This document shows, piece after piece, positions 43,075 through 57,500 of a DNA stretch of 64,000 bases (positions are counted from its first letter, which is position 1; the number at the start of each line of letters is the position of its first letter). The notes under the pieces are model-generated. The model did not search any database. It worked only from the letters and a program-made list of their open reading frames with translations, and had not been told where the DNA came from. This DNA comes from Aradus depressus (taxonomy: Eukaryota > Arthropoda > Insecta > Hemiptera > Aradidae), in NCBI GenBank assembly GCA_963662175.1, contig OY759223.1, positions 12,564,249 to 12,628,248 of the forward strand, read 5' to 3'. The translations under genes and the position numbers were made by a program.

Positions 43075-43374
43075 AAAATGATTTTATCCCGACTTTTTCA
43101 CGGAAAATCTACGGCGTGGACCTTGACTACGCCTTAATGTTTTTTTTTTTTTCATTTTTGGAATCACGGGTCGGAAAAGATAAAATGCCGATGAAAAATC
43201 AACATCGATGTTCTGACCGACTAAATGACTTACACTTCGTACAGCTGGGAAAGTAATAATTGTACTTTTTTGCAGGAAATGCACTCTACTCCCGATTAAC
43301 CGGGGTAATAATGTAGACGGGTACTACAGATAAAACAAAATCATGTTCACAGACACAGATTTTTTTACTTCCCC

Positions 43375-43700
43375 AGGCATACGAAATATAGTTATGTAAT
43401 CGGTCAAAAATTCGATGCTGCGTTTTCAACAGAATTTCATTTTTCAGATTCAGATTGTTTTTCAGCCTAATCGACCAAAGGGAAGGGAGGAATAAGTAAG
43501 AGACCTAACTCAAAAACTCTAATAACTGCCAATGTAATGAATCTATCTGCACAAAATTTAGTAGCCCCTTATGTAAATCAACTGTTGAATATTAGTGCAA
43601 ACAATTGATTGGTTTTTGAGGAGGAACAGTTAATTGATTGATTCGTTCTGGGGAAGTACATGTGCCGGTGATTCACCGCAACTTTTTTTTTCATTTTTTG
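43375..43700. repeat. family X repeat copy, best preserved
   Basis: Blocks TAATCGGTCAAAAATTCGAT, TTTTCAACAGAATTTCATTT, AACTCAAAAACTCTAATAAC, TGCCAATGTAATGAATCTAT and TGCCGGTGATTCACCGCAAC in order. The segment AATGAATCTATCTGCACAAA corresponds to the uninterrupted target of the hAT shell. Confidence 0.7.
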
Positions 43701-44111
43701 GAGTCAGTGGTCGGACATACATAATTTCTTCTGTAATTCATATAATAAAAAATATATTATACCAAACATTACAAGACTCGAACCTCCACATTTTTCTAGA
43801 ATAGAGATGATTTTTCAATATGGCCGAAGCGATGGCTAAAGCGAAAAAAAAAATGTTTTTTTCACCGCTATCCATGAAGATCATAAAGTGACCCGCGGAG
43901 GAGGAGAGAAAATCAAATTATACTATGCTAAGATAAACTAATTGTCAGTGGTTTATTAAAATTAAAATTCAGGTGGTAAAAAAAATTTAAAACTTTATTA
44001 AAAGTTAGGAGTCCTTAAGTTTCATTATCAAGAGCTTTTTGATAATGAGTATATTACAGAGTGTAAATAATAATTATATATCAAATTATTACCATATTTC
44101 TAAATATAATA

Positions 44112-44410
44112 GGGCGCAGGTAGCTCAGTGGTATGCGTGCTTGTCTTCTGAGCTCAAGATCGTGGGTTCGAAACCCGACCGAGGACCTTAGTTTATTTTA
44201 TCTGGGAGGTAAAGTAAACTTAAGCACGCCGTCCTTTGGATGGGACGTTAAGCGATGGTGGCCTGTACGATGTCAGGTACTCGTTAAAGATCCCTACCCT
44301 AGGTGAATAAAAATTTAGGGTAGGCAAAATTAAGGACTCCCACAGTAGAGTCGGGCTCATGTCCACCAGAGTGATGAAAGAACGCTCTGGTAGTAGGCGA
44401 TATGACCTCG
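44112..44410 (+). mobile_element. tRNA-derived SINE copy 7, 3' truncated
   Basis: Complete tRNA-like head with intact A box (TAGCTCAGTGG) and B box (GGTTCGAAACC), and a body with a 3-5 base deletion at GCGATGGTGGCCTG. It ends at TATGACCTCG before the usual CCTAA tail. Confidence 0.87.
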
Positions 44411-44625
44411 AAAAAATATTATGTGCTTTGAGATGAAGGATTTAGAAGGAGAGCGGAAACTTACTTTTGAGCGCTAAAAAGATTGCACACTCATTATCTT
44501 AACGGGAAGCCATTATTTATGGTTGCCTATTATCGTATCTGGTTGTAGCAGACATTACTGTATTAATGTTTTTCAGAAAATATGAGGGATCGGTACCACT
44601 TGGTCCACCTATATTTTACATTCCA

Positions 44626-44887
44626 GAACGGTGCACCCGGTTCCGGGTATCCATTTTTCGAAGTACCGATACCCAGTTCCGGGTCCAGAACGGTGAACCG
44701 GGTTCCGGGTATCCATTTTTCGAAGTACCGATACCCAGTTCCGGGTCCAGAACGGTGAACCGGGTTCCGGGTATCCATTTTTCGAAGTACCGATATCCAG
44801 TTCCGGGTCCAGAACGGTGAACCGGGTTCCGGGTATCCATTTTTCGAAGTACCGATACCCAGTTCCGGGTCCAGAACGGTGCACCGG
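44626..44887 (+). repeat. 62-bp minisatellite
   Basis: Landmark GAACGG at 44626, 44688, 44750, 44812 and 44874, exactly 62 bp apart. Four nearly identical units contain CCGGGTTCCGGGTATCC. GC content is well above the surroundings. The several overlapping ORFs are by-products of the repeat. Confidence 0.92.
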
Positions 44888-45590
44888 GTTCCTGGTCTAA
44901 AATGTCAATGTGCTCTTTCTCTACACCTTCGGGCTCCCTATTTGTTGATTTTTCTCTTTATAAGTCCCTTCGATCTCTGAACATGAAGCTATAACCTGAC
45001 TCACACGTAATTTTCCGCTCTCCCTTTAAACTTTCGATCTCTTTATTTCTTGGACCCTTATCTTCTGTCTTTGCTCGTTTAAGGGTCCTTCGGTCTTTGT
45101 GAAAAAATGATTCAGGAACAAAAGCAGCTTTTAAGACCGGGTATTGCAAAATTTATTTGTGTTTATGCAAATTTCTTCAGTGTATTATGGTGTATTATCG
45201 CAAAAATCTAGATTTAATCTGTCAGGAATCCCATTAAAGTTTTTGGCACAACGTAGACATCTAGTTGTCGTCGTCTGTGATCTTGGCAGAGCACCAAATT
45301 ATGCTACATGCACAGAGAGGACCATATATTCCAGAAAAAGGAGGGTCCCGTCCAGTCAGATAACCGTAAATGTCTCAACAGACAATAATGTCATAATGGT
45401 TATTAGCATTGGCGTAGCCAGCATTATTCTCTGGGGGGAGCAGGTCAACGCGACCGAGATAATAACACTATAGTTTACATTCCACAATCATATTTTTAGT
45501 TTAAGTTTAATTAAACTTAATTATCAGGTACCAGACACAAAATATTAGCGTGTTATAATAAAATAATCAACACAAATTTAAATCAACAAT
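44888..45590. other. left shoulder of the satellite, with a transposon-end-like sequence
   Basis: Near 45408-45445 ATTGGCGTAGCCAGCATTAT followed by CTCTGGGGGGAGCAGG resembles the terminus of CAGxGGCGTAGCCAGG-type elements (see 40355). No matching other end was found in the window. The last 100 bases are AT-rich and lead into the satellite. Confidence 0.4.
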
Positions 45591-48500
45591 TATAATTTTC
45601 ATCATTCTATTCATCCAGTCTTATACAATAAGCAGTAGTAAGTATCCTCAATTAAATAAGCCTTATATTAATTTTCATCATTCTAGTCATCCAGTCTTAT
45701 ACAATAAGAAGTAGTAAGTATCCTCAATTAAATAAGCCTTATATTAATTTTCATCAGTCTAGTCATCCAGCCTTATACAATAAGTAGTAGTAAGTATCCT
45801 CAATTAAATAAGCCTTATATTAATTTTCATCAGTCTAGTCATCCAGTCTTATACAATAAGTAGTAGTAAGTATCCTCAATTAAATAAGCCTTATATTAAT
45901 TTTCATCATTCTAGTCATCCAGTCTTATACAATAAGTAGTAGTAAGTATCCTCAATTAAATAAGCCTTATATTAATTTTCATCAGTCTAGTCATCCAGTC
46001 TTATACAATAAGTAGTAGTAAGTATCCTCAATTAAATAAGCCTTATATTAATTTTCATCAGTCTAGTCATCCAGTCTTATACAATAAGTAGTAGTAAGTA
46101 TCCTCAATTAAATAAGCCTTATATTAATTTTCATCAGTCTATTCATCCAGCCTTATACAATAAGTAGTAGTAAGTATCCTCAATTAAATAAGCCTTATAT
46201 TAATTTTCATCAGTCTAGTCATCCAGTCTTATACAATAAGTAGTAGTAAGTATCCTCAATTAAATAAGCCTTATATTAATTTTCATCAGTCTAGTCATCC
46301 AGTCTTATACAATAAGTAGTAGTAAGTATCCTCAATTAAATAAGCCTTATATTAATTTTCATCAGTCTAGTCATCCAGTCTTATACAATAAGTAGTAGTA
46401 AGTATCCTCAATTAAATAAGCCTTATATTAATTTTCATCAGTCTAGTCATCCAGTCTTATACAATAAGTAGTAGTAAGTATCCTCAATTAAATAAGCCTT
46501 ATATTAATTTTCATCAGTCTAGTCATCCAGTCTTATACAATAAGTAGTAGTAAGTATCCTCAATTAAATAAGCCTTATATTAATTTTCATCAGTCTAGTC
46601 ATCCAGTCTTATACAATAAGTAGTAGTAAGTATCCTCAATTAAATAAGCCTTATATTAATTTTCATCAGTCTAGTCATCCAGTCTTATACAATAAGTAGT
46701 AGTAAGTATCCTCAATTAAATAAGCCTTATATTAATTTTCATCAGTCTAGTCATCCAGTCTTATACAATAAGTAGTAGTAAGTATCCTCAATTAAATAAG
46801 CCTTATATTAATTTTCATCAGTCTAGTCATCCAGTCTTATACAATAAGTAGTAGTAAGTATCCTCAATTAAATAAGCCTTATATTAATTTTCATCAGTCT
46901 AGTCATCCAGTCTTATACAATAAGTAGTAGTAAGTATCCTCAATTAAATAAGCCTTATATTAATTTTCATCAGTCTAGTCATCCAGTCTTATACAATAAG
47001 TAGTAGTAAGTATCCTCAATTAAATAAGCCTTATATTAATTTTCATCAGTCTAGTCATCCAGTCTTATACAATAAGTAGTAGTAAGTATCCTCAATTAAA
47101 TAAGCCTTATATTAATTTTCATCAGTCTATTCATCCAGCCTTATACAATAAGTAGTAGTAAGTATCCTCAATTAAATAAGCCTTATATTAATTTTCATCA
47201 GTCTAGTCATCCAGTCTTATACAATAAGTAGTAGTAAGTATCCTCAATTAAATAAGCCTTATATTAATTTTCATCAGTCTAGTCATCCAGTCTTATACAA
47301 TAAGTAGTAGTAAGTATCCTCAATTAAATAAGCCTTATATTAATTTTCATCAGTCTAGTCATCCAGTCTTATACAATAAGTAGTAGTAAGTATCCTCAAT
47401 TAAATAAGCCTTATATTAATTTTCATCAGTCTAGTCATCCAGTCTTATACAATAAGTAGTAGTAAGTATCCTCAATTAAATAAGCCTTATATTAATTTTC
47501 ATCAGTCTAGTCATCCAGCCTTATACAATAAGTAGTAGTAAGTATCCTCAATTAAATAAGCCTTATATTAATTTTCATCAGTCTAGTCATCCAGCCTTAT
47601 ACAATAAGTAGTAGTAAGTATCCTCAATTAAATAAGCCTTATATTAATTTTCATCAGTCTAGTCATCCAGCCTTATACAATAAGTAGTAGTAAGTATCCT
47701 CAATTAAATAAGCCTTATATTAATTTTCATCATTCTATTCATCCAGTCTTATACAATAAGTAGTAGTAAGTATCCTCAATTAAATAAGCCTTATATTAAT
47801 TTTCATCATTCTATTCATCCAGTCTTATACAATAAGTAGTAGTAAGTATCCTCAATTAAATAAGCCTTATATTAATTTTCATCAGTCTAGTCATCCAGTC
47901 TTATACAATAAGTAGTAGTAAGTATCCTCAATTAAATAAGCCTTATATTAATTTTCATCAGTCTAGTCATCCAGCCTTATACAATAAGTAGTAGTAAGTA
48001 TCCTCAATTAAATAAGCCTTATATTAATTTTCATCATTCTATTCATCCAGTCTTATACAATAAGTAGTAGTAAGTATCCTCAATTAAATAAGCCTTATAT
48101 TAATTTTCATCAGTCTAGTCATCCAGTCTTATACAATAAGTAGTAGTAAGTATCCTCAATTAAATAAGCCTTATATTAATTTTCATCATTCTATTCATCC
48201 AGTCTTATACAATAAGTAGTAGTAAGTATCCTCAATTAAATAAGCCTTATATTAATTTTCATCAGTCTAGTCATCCAGTCTTATACAATAAGTAGTAGTA
48301 AGTATCCTCAATTAAATAAGCCTTATATTAATTTTCATCATTCTATTCATCCAGTCTTATACAATAAGTAGTAGTAAGTATCCTCAATTAAATAAGCCTT
48401 ATATTAATTTTCATCAGTCTAGTCATCCAGTCTTATACAATAAGTAGTAGTAAGTATCCTCAATTAAATAAGCCTTATATTAATTTTCATCATTCTAGTC

Positions 48501-51500
48501 ATCCAGTCTTATACAATAAGTAGTAGTAAGTATCCTCAATTAAATAAGCCTTATATTAATTTTCATCAGTCTAGTCATCCAGCCTTATACAATAAGTAGT
48601 AGTAAGTATCCTCAATTAAATAAGCCTTATATTAATTTTCATCAGTCTAGTCATCCAGTCTTATACAATAAGTAGTAGTAAGTATCCTCAATTAAATAAG
48701 CCTTATATTAATTTTCATCAGTCTAGTCATCCAGCCTTATACAATAAGTAGTAGTAAGTATCCTCAATTAAATAAGCCTTATATTAATTTTCATCAGTCT
48801 AGTCATCCAGTCTTATACAATAAGTAGTAGTAAGTATCCTCAATTAAATAAGCCTTATATTAATTTTCATCAGTCTAGTCATCCAGCCTTATACAATAAG
48901 TAGTAGTAAGTATCCTCAATTAAATAAGCCTTATATTAATTTTCATCAGTCTAGTCATCCAGTCTTATACAATAAGTAGTAGTAAGTATCCTCAATTAAA
49001 TAAGCCTTATATTAATTTTCATCAGTCTAGTCATCCAGCCTTATACAATAAGTAGTAGTAAGTATCCTCAATTAAATAAGCCTTATATTAATTTTCATCA
49101 GTCTAGTCATCCAGCCTTATACAATAAGTAGTAGTAAGTATCCTCAATTAAATAAGCCTTATATTAATTTTCATCAGTCTAGTCATCCAGCCTTATACAA
49201 TAAGTAGTAGTAAGTATCCTCAATTAAATAAGCCTTATATTAATTTTCATCATTCTATTCATCCAGTCTTATACAATAAGTAGTAGTAAGTATCCTCAAT
49301 TAAATAAGCCTTATATTAATTTTCATCATTCTATTCATCCAGTCTTATACAATAAGTAGTAGTAAGTATCCTCAATTAAATAAGCCTTATATTAATTTTC
49401 ATCAGTCTAGTCATCCAGTCTTATACAATAAGTAGTAGTAAGTATCCTCAATTAAATAAGCCTTATATTAATTTTCATCAGTCTAGTCATCCAGCCTTAT
49501 ACAATAAGTAGTAGTAAGTATCCTCAATTAAATAAGCCTTATATTAATTTTCATCATTCTATTCATCCAGTCTTATACAATAAGTAGTAGTAAGTATCCT
49601 CAATTAAATAAGCCTTATATTAATTTTCATCAGTCTAGTCATCCAGTCTTATACAATAAGTAGTAGTAAGTATCCTCAATTAAATAAGCCTTATATTAAT
49701 TTTCATCATTCTATTCATCCAGTCTTATACAATAAGTAGTAGTAAGTATCCTCAATTAAATAAGCCTTATATTAATTTTCATCAGTCTAGTCATCCAGTC
49801 TTATACAATAAGTAGTAGTAAGTATCCTCAATTAAATAAGCCTTATATTAATTTTCATCATTCTATTCATCCAGTCTTATACAATAAGTAGTAGTAAGTA
49901 TCCTCAATTAAATAAGCCTTATATTAATTTTCATCAGTCTAGTCATCCAGTCTTATACAATAAGTAGTAGTAAGTATCCTCAATTAAATAAGCCTTATAT
50001 TAATTTTCATCAGTCTAGTCATCCAGTCTTATACAATAAGTAGTAGTAAGTATCCTCAATTAAATAAGCCTTATATTAATTTTCATCAGTCTAGTCATCC
50101 AGCCTTATACAATAAGTAGTAGTAAGTATCCTCAATTAAATAAGCCTTATATTAATTTTCATCATTCTATTCATCCAGTCTTATACAATAAGTAGTAGTA
50201 AGTATCCTCAATTAAATAAGCCTTATATTAATTTTCATCAGTCTAGTCATCCAGTCTTATACAATAAGTAGTAGTAAGTATCCTCAATTAAATAAGCCTT
50301 ATATTAATTTTCATCATTCTATTCATCCAGTCTTATACAATAAGTAGTAGTAAGTATCCTCAATTAAATAAGCCTTATATTAATTTTCATCATTCTATTC
50401 ATCCAGTCTTATACAATAAGTAGTAGTAAGTATCCTCAATTAAATAAGCCTTATATTAATTTTCATCAGTCTAGTCATCCAGTCTTATACAATAAGTAGT
50501 AGTAAGTATCCTCAATTAAATAAGCCTTATATTAATTTTCATCAGTCTAGTCATCCAGTCTTATACAATAAGTAGTAGTAAGTATCCTCAATTAAATAAG
50601 CCTTATATTAATTTTCATCATTCTATTCATCCAGTCTTATACAATAAGTAGTAGTAAGTATCCTCAATTAAATAAGCCTTATATTAATTTTCATCATTCT
50701 ATTCATCCAGTCTTATACAATAAGCAGTAGTAAGTATCCTCAATTAAATAAGCCTTATATTAATTTTCATCAGTCTAGTCATCCAGTCTTATACAATAAG
50801 TAGTAGTAAGTATCCTCAATTAAATAAGCCTTATATTAATTTTCATCATTCTATTCATCCAGTCTTATACAATAAGCAGTAGTAAGTATCCTCAATTAAA
50901 TAAGCCTTATATTAATTTTCATCAGTCTAGTCATCCAGTCTTATACAATAAGTAGTAGTAAGTATCCTCAATTAAATAAGCCTTATATTAATTTTCATCA
51001 TTCTATTCATCCAGTCTTATACAATAAGTAGTAGTAAGTATCCTCAATTAAATAAGCCTTATATTAATTTTCATCATTCTATTCATCCAGTCTTATACAA
51101 TAAGTAGTAGTAAGTATCCTCAATTAAATAAGCCTTATATTAATTTTCATCATTCTATTCATCCAGTCTTATACAATAAGCAGTAGTAAGTATCCTCAAT
51201 TAAATAAGCCTTATATTAATTTTCATCAGTCTAGTCATCCAGTCTTATACAATAAGTAGTAGTAAGTATCCTCAATTAAATAAGCCTTATATTAATTTTC
51301 ATCATTCTAGTCATCCAGTCTTATACAATAAGTAGTAGTAAGTATCCTCAATTAAATAAGCCTTATATTAATTTTCATCATTCTAGTCATCCAGTCTTAT
51401 ACAATAAGTAGTAGTAAGTATCCTCAATTAAATAAGCCTTATATTAATTTTCATCAGTCTAGTCATCCAGTCTTATACAATAAGCAGTAGTAAGTATCCT

Positions 51501-54500
51501 CAATTAAATAAGCCTTATATTAATTTTCATCATTCTATTCATCCAGTCTTATACAATAAGTAGTAGTAAGTATCCTCAATTAAATAAGCCTTATATTAAT
51601 TTTCATCAGTCTAGTCATCCAGTCTTATACAATAAGTAGTAGTAAGTATCCTCAATTAAATAAGCCTTATATTAATTTTCATCAGTCCAGTCATCCAGTC
51701 TTATACAATAAGTAGTAGTAAGTATCCTCAATTAAATAAGCCTTATATTAATTTTCATCAGTCTAGTCATCCAGTCTTATACAATAAGTAGTAGTAAGTA
51801 TCCTCAATTAAATAAGCCTTATATTAATTTTCATCAGTCCAGTCATCCAGTCTTATACAATAAGTAGTAGTAAGTATCCTCAATTAAATAAGCCTTATAT
51901 TAATTTTCATCAGTCTAGTCATCCAGCCTTATACAATAAGTAGTAGTAAGTATCCTCAATTAAATAAGCCTTATATTAATTTTCATCATTCTATTCATCC
52001 AGTCTTATACAATAAGTAGTAGTAAGTATCCTCAATTAAATAAGCCTTATATTAATTTTCATCAGTCTAGTCATCCAGTCTTATACAATAAGTAGTAGTA
52101 AGTATCCTCAATTAAATAAGCCTTATATTAATTTTCATCAGTCTAGTCATCCAGTCCTTATACAATAAGTAGTAGTAAGTATCCTCAATTAAATAAGCCT
52201 TATATTAATTTTCATCAGTCTAGTCATCCAGTCTTATACAATAAGTAGTAGTAAGTATCCTCAATTAAATAAGCCTTATATTAATTTTCATCAGTCTAGT
52301 CATCCAGCCTTATACAATAAGTAGTAGTAAGTATCCTCAATTAAATAAGCCTTATATTAATTTTCATCATTCTATTCATCCAGTCTTATACAATAAGTAG
52401 TAGTAAGTATCCTCAATTAAATAAGCCTTATATTAATTTTCATCATTCTATTCATCCAGTCTTATACAATAAGTAGTAGTAAGTATCCTCAATTAAATAA
52501 GCCTTATATTAATTTTCATCAGTCTAGTCATCCAGTCTTATACAATAAGTAGTAGTAAGTATCCTCAATTAAATAAGCCTTATATTAATTTTCATCAGTC
52601 TAGTCATCCAGTCTTATACAATAAGTAGTAGTAAGTATCCTCAATTAAATAAGCCTTATATTAATTTTCATCAGTCTAGTCATCCAGTCTTATACAATAA
52701 GTAGTAGTAAGTATCCTCAATTAAATAAGCCTTATATTAATTTTCATCAGTCTAGTCATCCAGTCTTATACAATAAGTAGTAGTAAGTATCCTCAATTAA
52801 ATAAGCCTTATATTAATTTTCATCAGTCTAGTCATCCAGTCTTATACAATAAGTAGTAGTAAGTATCCTCAATTAAATAAGCCTTATATTAATTTTCATC
52901 AGTCTAGTCATCCAGTCTTATACAATAAGTAGTAGTAAGTATCCTCAATTAAATAAGCCTTATATTAATTTTCATCAGTCTAGTCATCCAGTCTTATACA
53001 ATAAGTAGTAGTAAGTATCCTCAATTAAATAAGCCTTATATTAATTTTCATCAGTCTAGTCATCCAGTCTTATACAATAAGTAGTAGTAAGTATCCTCAA
53101 TTAAATAAGCCTTATATTAATTTTCATCAGTCTAGTCATCCAGTCTTATACAATAAGTAGTAGTAAGTATCCTCAATTAAATAAGCCTTATATTAATTTT
53201 CATCATTCTATTCATCCAGCCTTATACAATAAGTAGTAGTAAGTATCCTCAATTAAATAAGCCTTATATTAATTTTCATCAGTCTAGTCATCCAGTCCTT
53301 ATACAATAAGTAGTAGTAAGTATCCTCAATTAAATAAGCCTTATATTAATTTTTCATCAGTCTAGTCATCCAGTCTTATACAATAAGTAGTAGTAAGTAT
53401 CCTCAATTAAATAAGCCTTATATTAATTTTCATCAGTCTAGTCATCCAGTCCTTATACAATAAGTAGTAGTAAGTATCCTCAAATAAATAAGCCTTATAT
53501 TAATTTTCATCATTCTATTCATCCAGCCTTATACAATAAGTAGTAGNNNNNNNNNNNNNNNNNNNNNNNNNNNNNNNNNNNNNNNNNNNNNNNNNNNNNN
53601 NNNNNNNNNNNNNNNNNNNNNNNNNNNNNNNNNNNNNNNNNNNNNNNNNNNNNNNNNNNNNNNNNNNNNNNNNNNNNNNNNNNNNNNNNNNNNNNNNNNN
53701 NNNNNNNNNNNNNNNNNNNNNNNNNNNNNNNNNNNNNNNNNNNNNNATCCAGTCTTATACAATAAGTAGTAGTAAGTATCCATTCAATTAAATAAGCCTT
53801 ATATTAATTTTCATCAGTCTAGTCATCCAGTCTTATACAATAAGTAGTAGTAAGTATCCTCAATTAAATAAGCCTTATATTAATTTCATCAGTCTAGTCA
53901 TCCAGTCTTATACAATAAGTAGTAGTAAGTATCCTCAATTAAATAAGCCTTATATTAATTTTCATCAGTCTAGTCATCCAGTCTTATACAATAAGTAGTA
54001 GTAAGTATCCTCAATTAAATAAGCCTTATATTAATTTTCATCATTCTATTCATCCAGTCTTATACAATAAGTAGTAGTAAGTATCCTCAATTAAATAAGC
54101 CTTATATTAATTTTCATCAGTCTAGTCATCCAGTCTTATACAATAAGTAGTAGTAAGTATCCTCAATTAAATAAGCCTTATATTAATTTTCATCAGTCTA
54201 GTCATCCAGTCTTATACAATAAGTAGTAGTAAGTATCCTCAATTAAATAAGCCTTATATTAATTTTCATCAGTCTAGTCATCCAGTCTTATACAATAAGT
54301 AGTAGTAAGTATCCTCAATTAAATAAGCCTTATATTAATTTTCATCAGTCTAGTCATCCAGTCTTATACAATAAGTAGTAGTAAGTATCCTCAATTAAAT
54401 GAGCCTTATATTAATTTTCATCAGTCTAGTCATCCAGTCTTATACAATAAGTAGTAGTAAGTATCCTCAATTAAATAAGCCTTATATTAATTTTCATCAG

Positions 54501-57500
54501 TCTAGTCATCCAGTCTTATACAATAAGTAGTAGTAAGTATCCTCAATTAAATAAGCCTTATATTAATTTTCATCAGTCTAGTCATCCAGTCTTATACAAT
54601 AAGTAGTAGTAAGTATCCTCAATTAAATAAGCCTTATATTAATTTTCATCAGTCTAGTCATCCAGTCTTATACAATAAGTAGTAGTAAGTATCCTCAATT
54701 AAATAAGCCTTATATTAATTTTCATCAGTCTAGTCATCCAGTCTTATACAATAAGTAGTAGTAAGTATCCTCAATTAAATAAGCCTTATATTAATTTTCA
54801 TCAGTCTAGTCATCCAGTCTTATACAATAAGTAGTAGTAAGTATCCTCAATTAAATAAGCCTTATATTAATTTTCATCAGTCTAGTCATCCAGTCTTATA
54901 CAATAAGTAGTAGTAAGTATCCTCAATTAAATAAGCCTTATATTAATTTTCATCATTCTAGTCATCCAGCCTTATACAATAAGTAGTAGTAAGTATCCTC
55001 AATTAAATAAGCCTTATATTAATTTTCATCAGTCTAGTCATCCAGTCTTATACAATAAGTAGTAGTAAGTATCCTCAATTAAATAAGCCTTATATTAATT
55101 TTCATCATTCTAGTCATCCAGCCTTATACAATAAGTAGTAGTAAGTATCCTCAATTAAATAAGCCTTATATTAATTTTCATCAGTCTAGTCATCCAGTCT
55201 TATACAATAAGTAGTAGTAAGTATCCTCAATTAAATAAGCCTTATATTAATTTTCATCAGTCTAGTCATCCAGTCTTATACAATAAGTAGTAGTAAGTAT
55301 CCTCAATTAAATAAGCCTTATATTAATTTTCATCATTCTAGTCATCCAGTCTTATACAATAAGTAGTAGTAAGTATCCTCAATTAAATAAGCCTTATATT
55401 AATTTTCATCAGTCTAGTCATCCAGCCTTATACAATAAGTAGTAGTAAGTATCCTCAATTAAATAAGCCTTATATTAATTTTCATCATTCTATTCATCCA
55501 GCCTTATACAATAAGTAGTAGTAAGTATCCTCAATTAAATAAGCCTTATATTAATTTTCATCAGTCTAGTCATCCAGTCTTATACAATAAGTAGTAGTAA
55601 GTATCCTCAATTAAATAAGCCTTATATTAATTTTCATCAGTCTAGTCATCCAGTCTTATACAATAAGTAGTAGTAAGTATCCTCAATTAAATAAGCCTTA
55701 TATTAATTTTCATCAGTCTAGTCATCCAGTCTTATACAATAAGTAGTAGTAAGTATCCTCAATTAAATAAGCCTTATATTAATTTTCATCAGTCTAGTCA
55801 TCCAGTCTTATAAAATAAGTAGTAGTAAGTATCCTCAATTAAATAAGCCTTATATTAATTTTCATCAGTCTAGTCATCCAGTCTTATACAATAAGTAGTA
55901 GTAAGTATCCTCAATTAAATAAGCCTTATATTAATTTTCATCAGTCTAGTCATCCAGTCTTATACAATAAGTAGTAGTAAGTATCCTCAATTAAATAAGC
56001 CTTATATTAATTTTCATCAGTCTAGTCATCCAGTCTTATACAATAAGTAGTAGTAAGTATCCTCAATTAAATAAGCCTTATATTAATTTTCATCAGTCTA
56101 GTCATCCAGTCTTATACAATAAGTAGTAGTAAGTATCCTCAATTAAATAAGCCTTATATTAATTTTCATCAGTCTAGTCATCCAGTCTTATACAATAAGT
56201 AGTAGTAAGTATCCTCAATTAAATAAGCCTTATATTAATTTTCATCAGTCTAGTCATCCAGTCTTATACAATAAGTAGTAGTAAGTATCCTCAATTAAAT
56301 AAGCCTTATATTAATTTTCATCAGTCTAGTCATCCAGTCTTATACAATAAGTAGTAGTAAGTATCCTCAATTAAATAAGCCTTATATTAATTTTCATCAG
56401 TCTAGTCATCCAGTCTTATACAATAAGTAGTAGTAAGTATCCTCAATTAAATAAGCCTTATATTAATTTTCATCAGTCTAGTCATCCAGTCTTATACAAT
56501 AAGTAGTAGTAAGTATCCTCAATTAAATAAGCCTTATATTAATTTTCATCAGTCTAGTCATCCAGTCTTATACAATAAGTAGTAGTAAGTATCCTCAATT
56601 AAATAAGCCTTATATTAATTTTCATCATTCTATTCATCCAGTCTTATACAATAAGTAGTAGTAAGTATCCTCAATTAAATAAGCCTTATATTAATTTTCA
56701 TCATTCTATTCATCCAGCCTTATACAATAAGTAGTAGTAAGTATCCTCAATTAAATAAGCCTTATATTAATTTTCATCAGTCTAGTCATCCAGTCTTATA
56801 CAATAAGTAGTAGTAAGTATCCTCAATTAAATAAGCCTTATATTAATTTTCATCAGTCTAGTCATCCAGCCTTATACAATAAGTAGTAGTAAGTATCCTC
56901 AATTAAATAAGCCTTATATTAATTTTCATCATTCTATTCATCCAGCCTTATACAATAAGTAGTAGTAAGTATCCTCAATTAAATAAGCCTTATATTAATT
57001 TTCATCAGTCTAGTCATCCAGTCTTATACAATAAGTAGTAGTAAGTATCCTCAATTAAATAAGCCTTATATTAATTTTCATCAGTCTAGTCATCCAGTCT
57101 TATACAATAAGTAGTAGTAAGTATCCTCAATTAAATAAGCCTTATATTAATTTTCATCAGTCTAGTCATCCAGTCTTATACAATAAGTAGTAGTAAGTAT
57201 CCTCAATTAAATAAGCCTTATATTAATTTTCATCATCTAGTCATCCAGTCTTATACAATAAGTAGTAGTAAGTATCCTCAATTAAATAAGCCTTATATTA
57301 ATTTTCATCATTCTAGTCATCCAGTCTTATACAATAAGTAGTAGTAAGTATCCTCAATTAAATAAGCCTTATATTAATTTTCATCAGTCTAGTCATCCAG
57401 CCTTATACAATAAGTAGTAGTAAGTATCCTCAATTAAATAAGCCTTATATTAATTTTCATCAGTCTAGTCATCCAGCCTTATACAATAAGTAGTAGTAAG

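Noticed and set aside
44563..44884. Four overlapping ORFs on both strands
   Set aside because: All result from the 62-bp tandem repeat; none has a domain or a plausible start context.
53529..53783. 84-codon ORF across the N gap
   Set aside because: It consists almost wholly of unknown residues translated from N.
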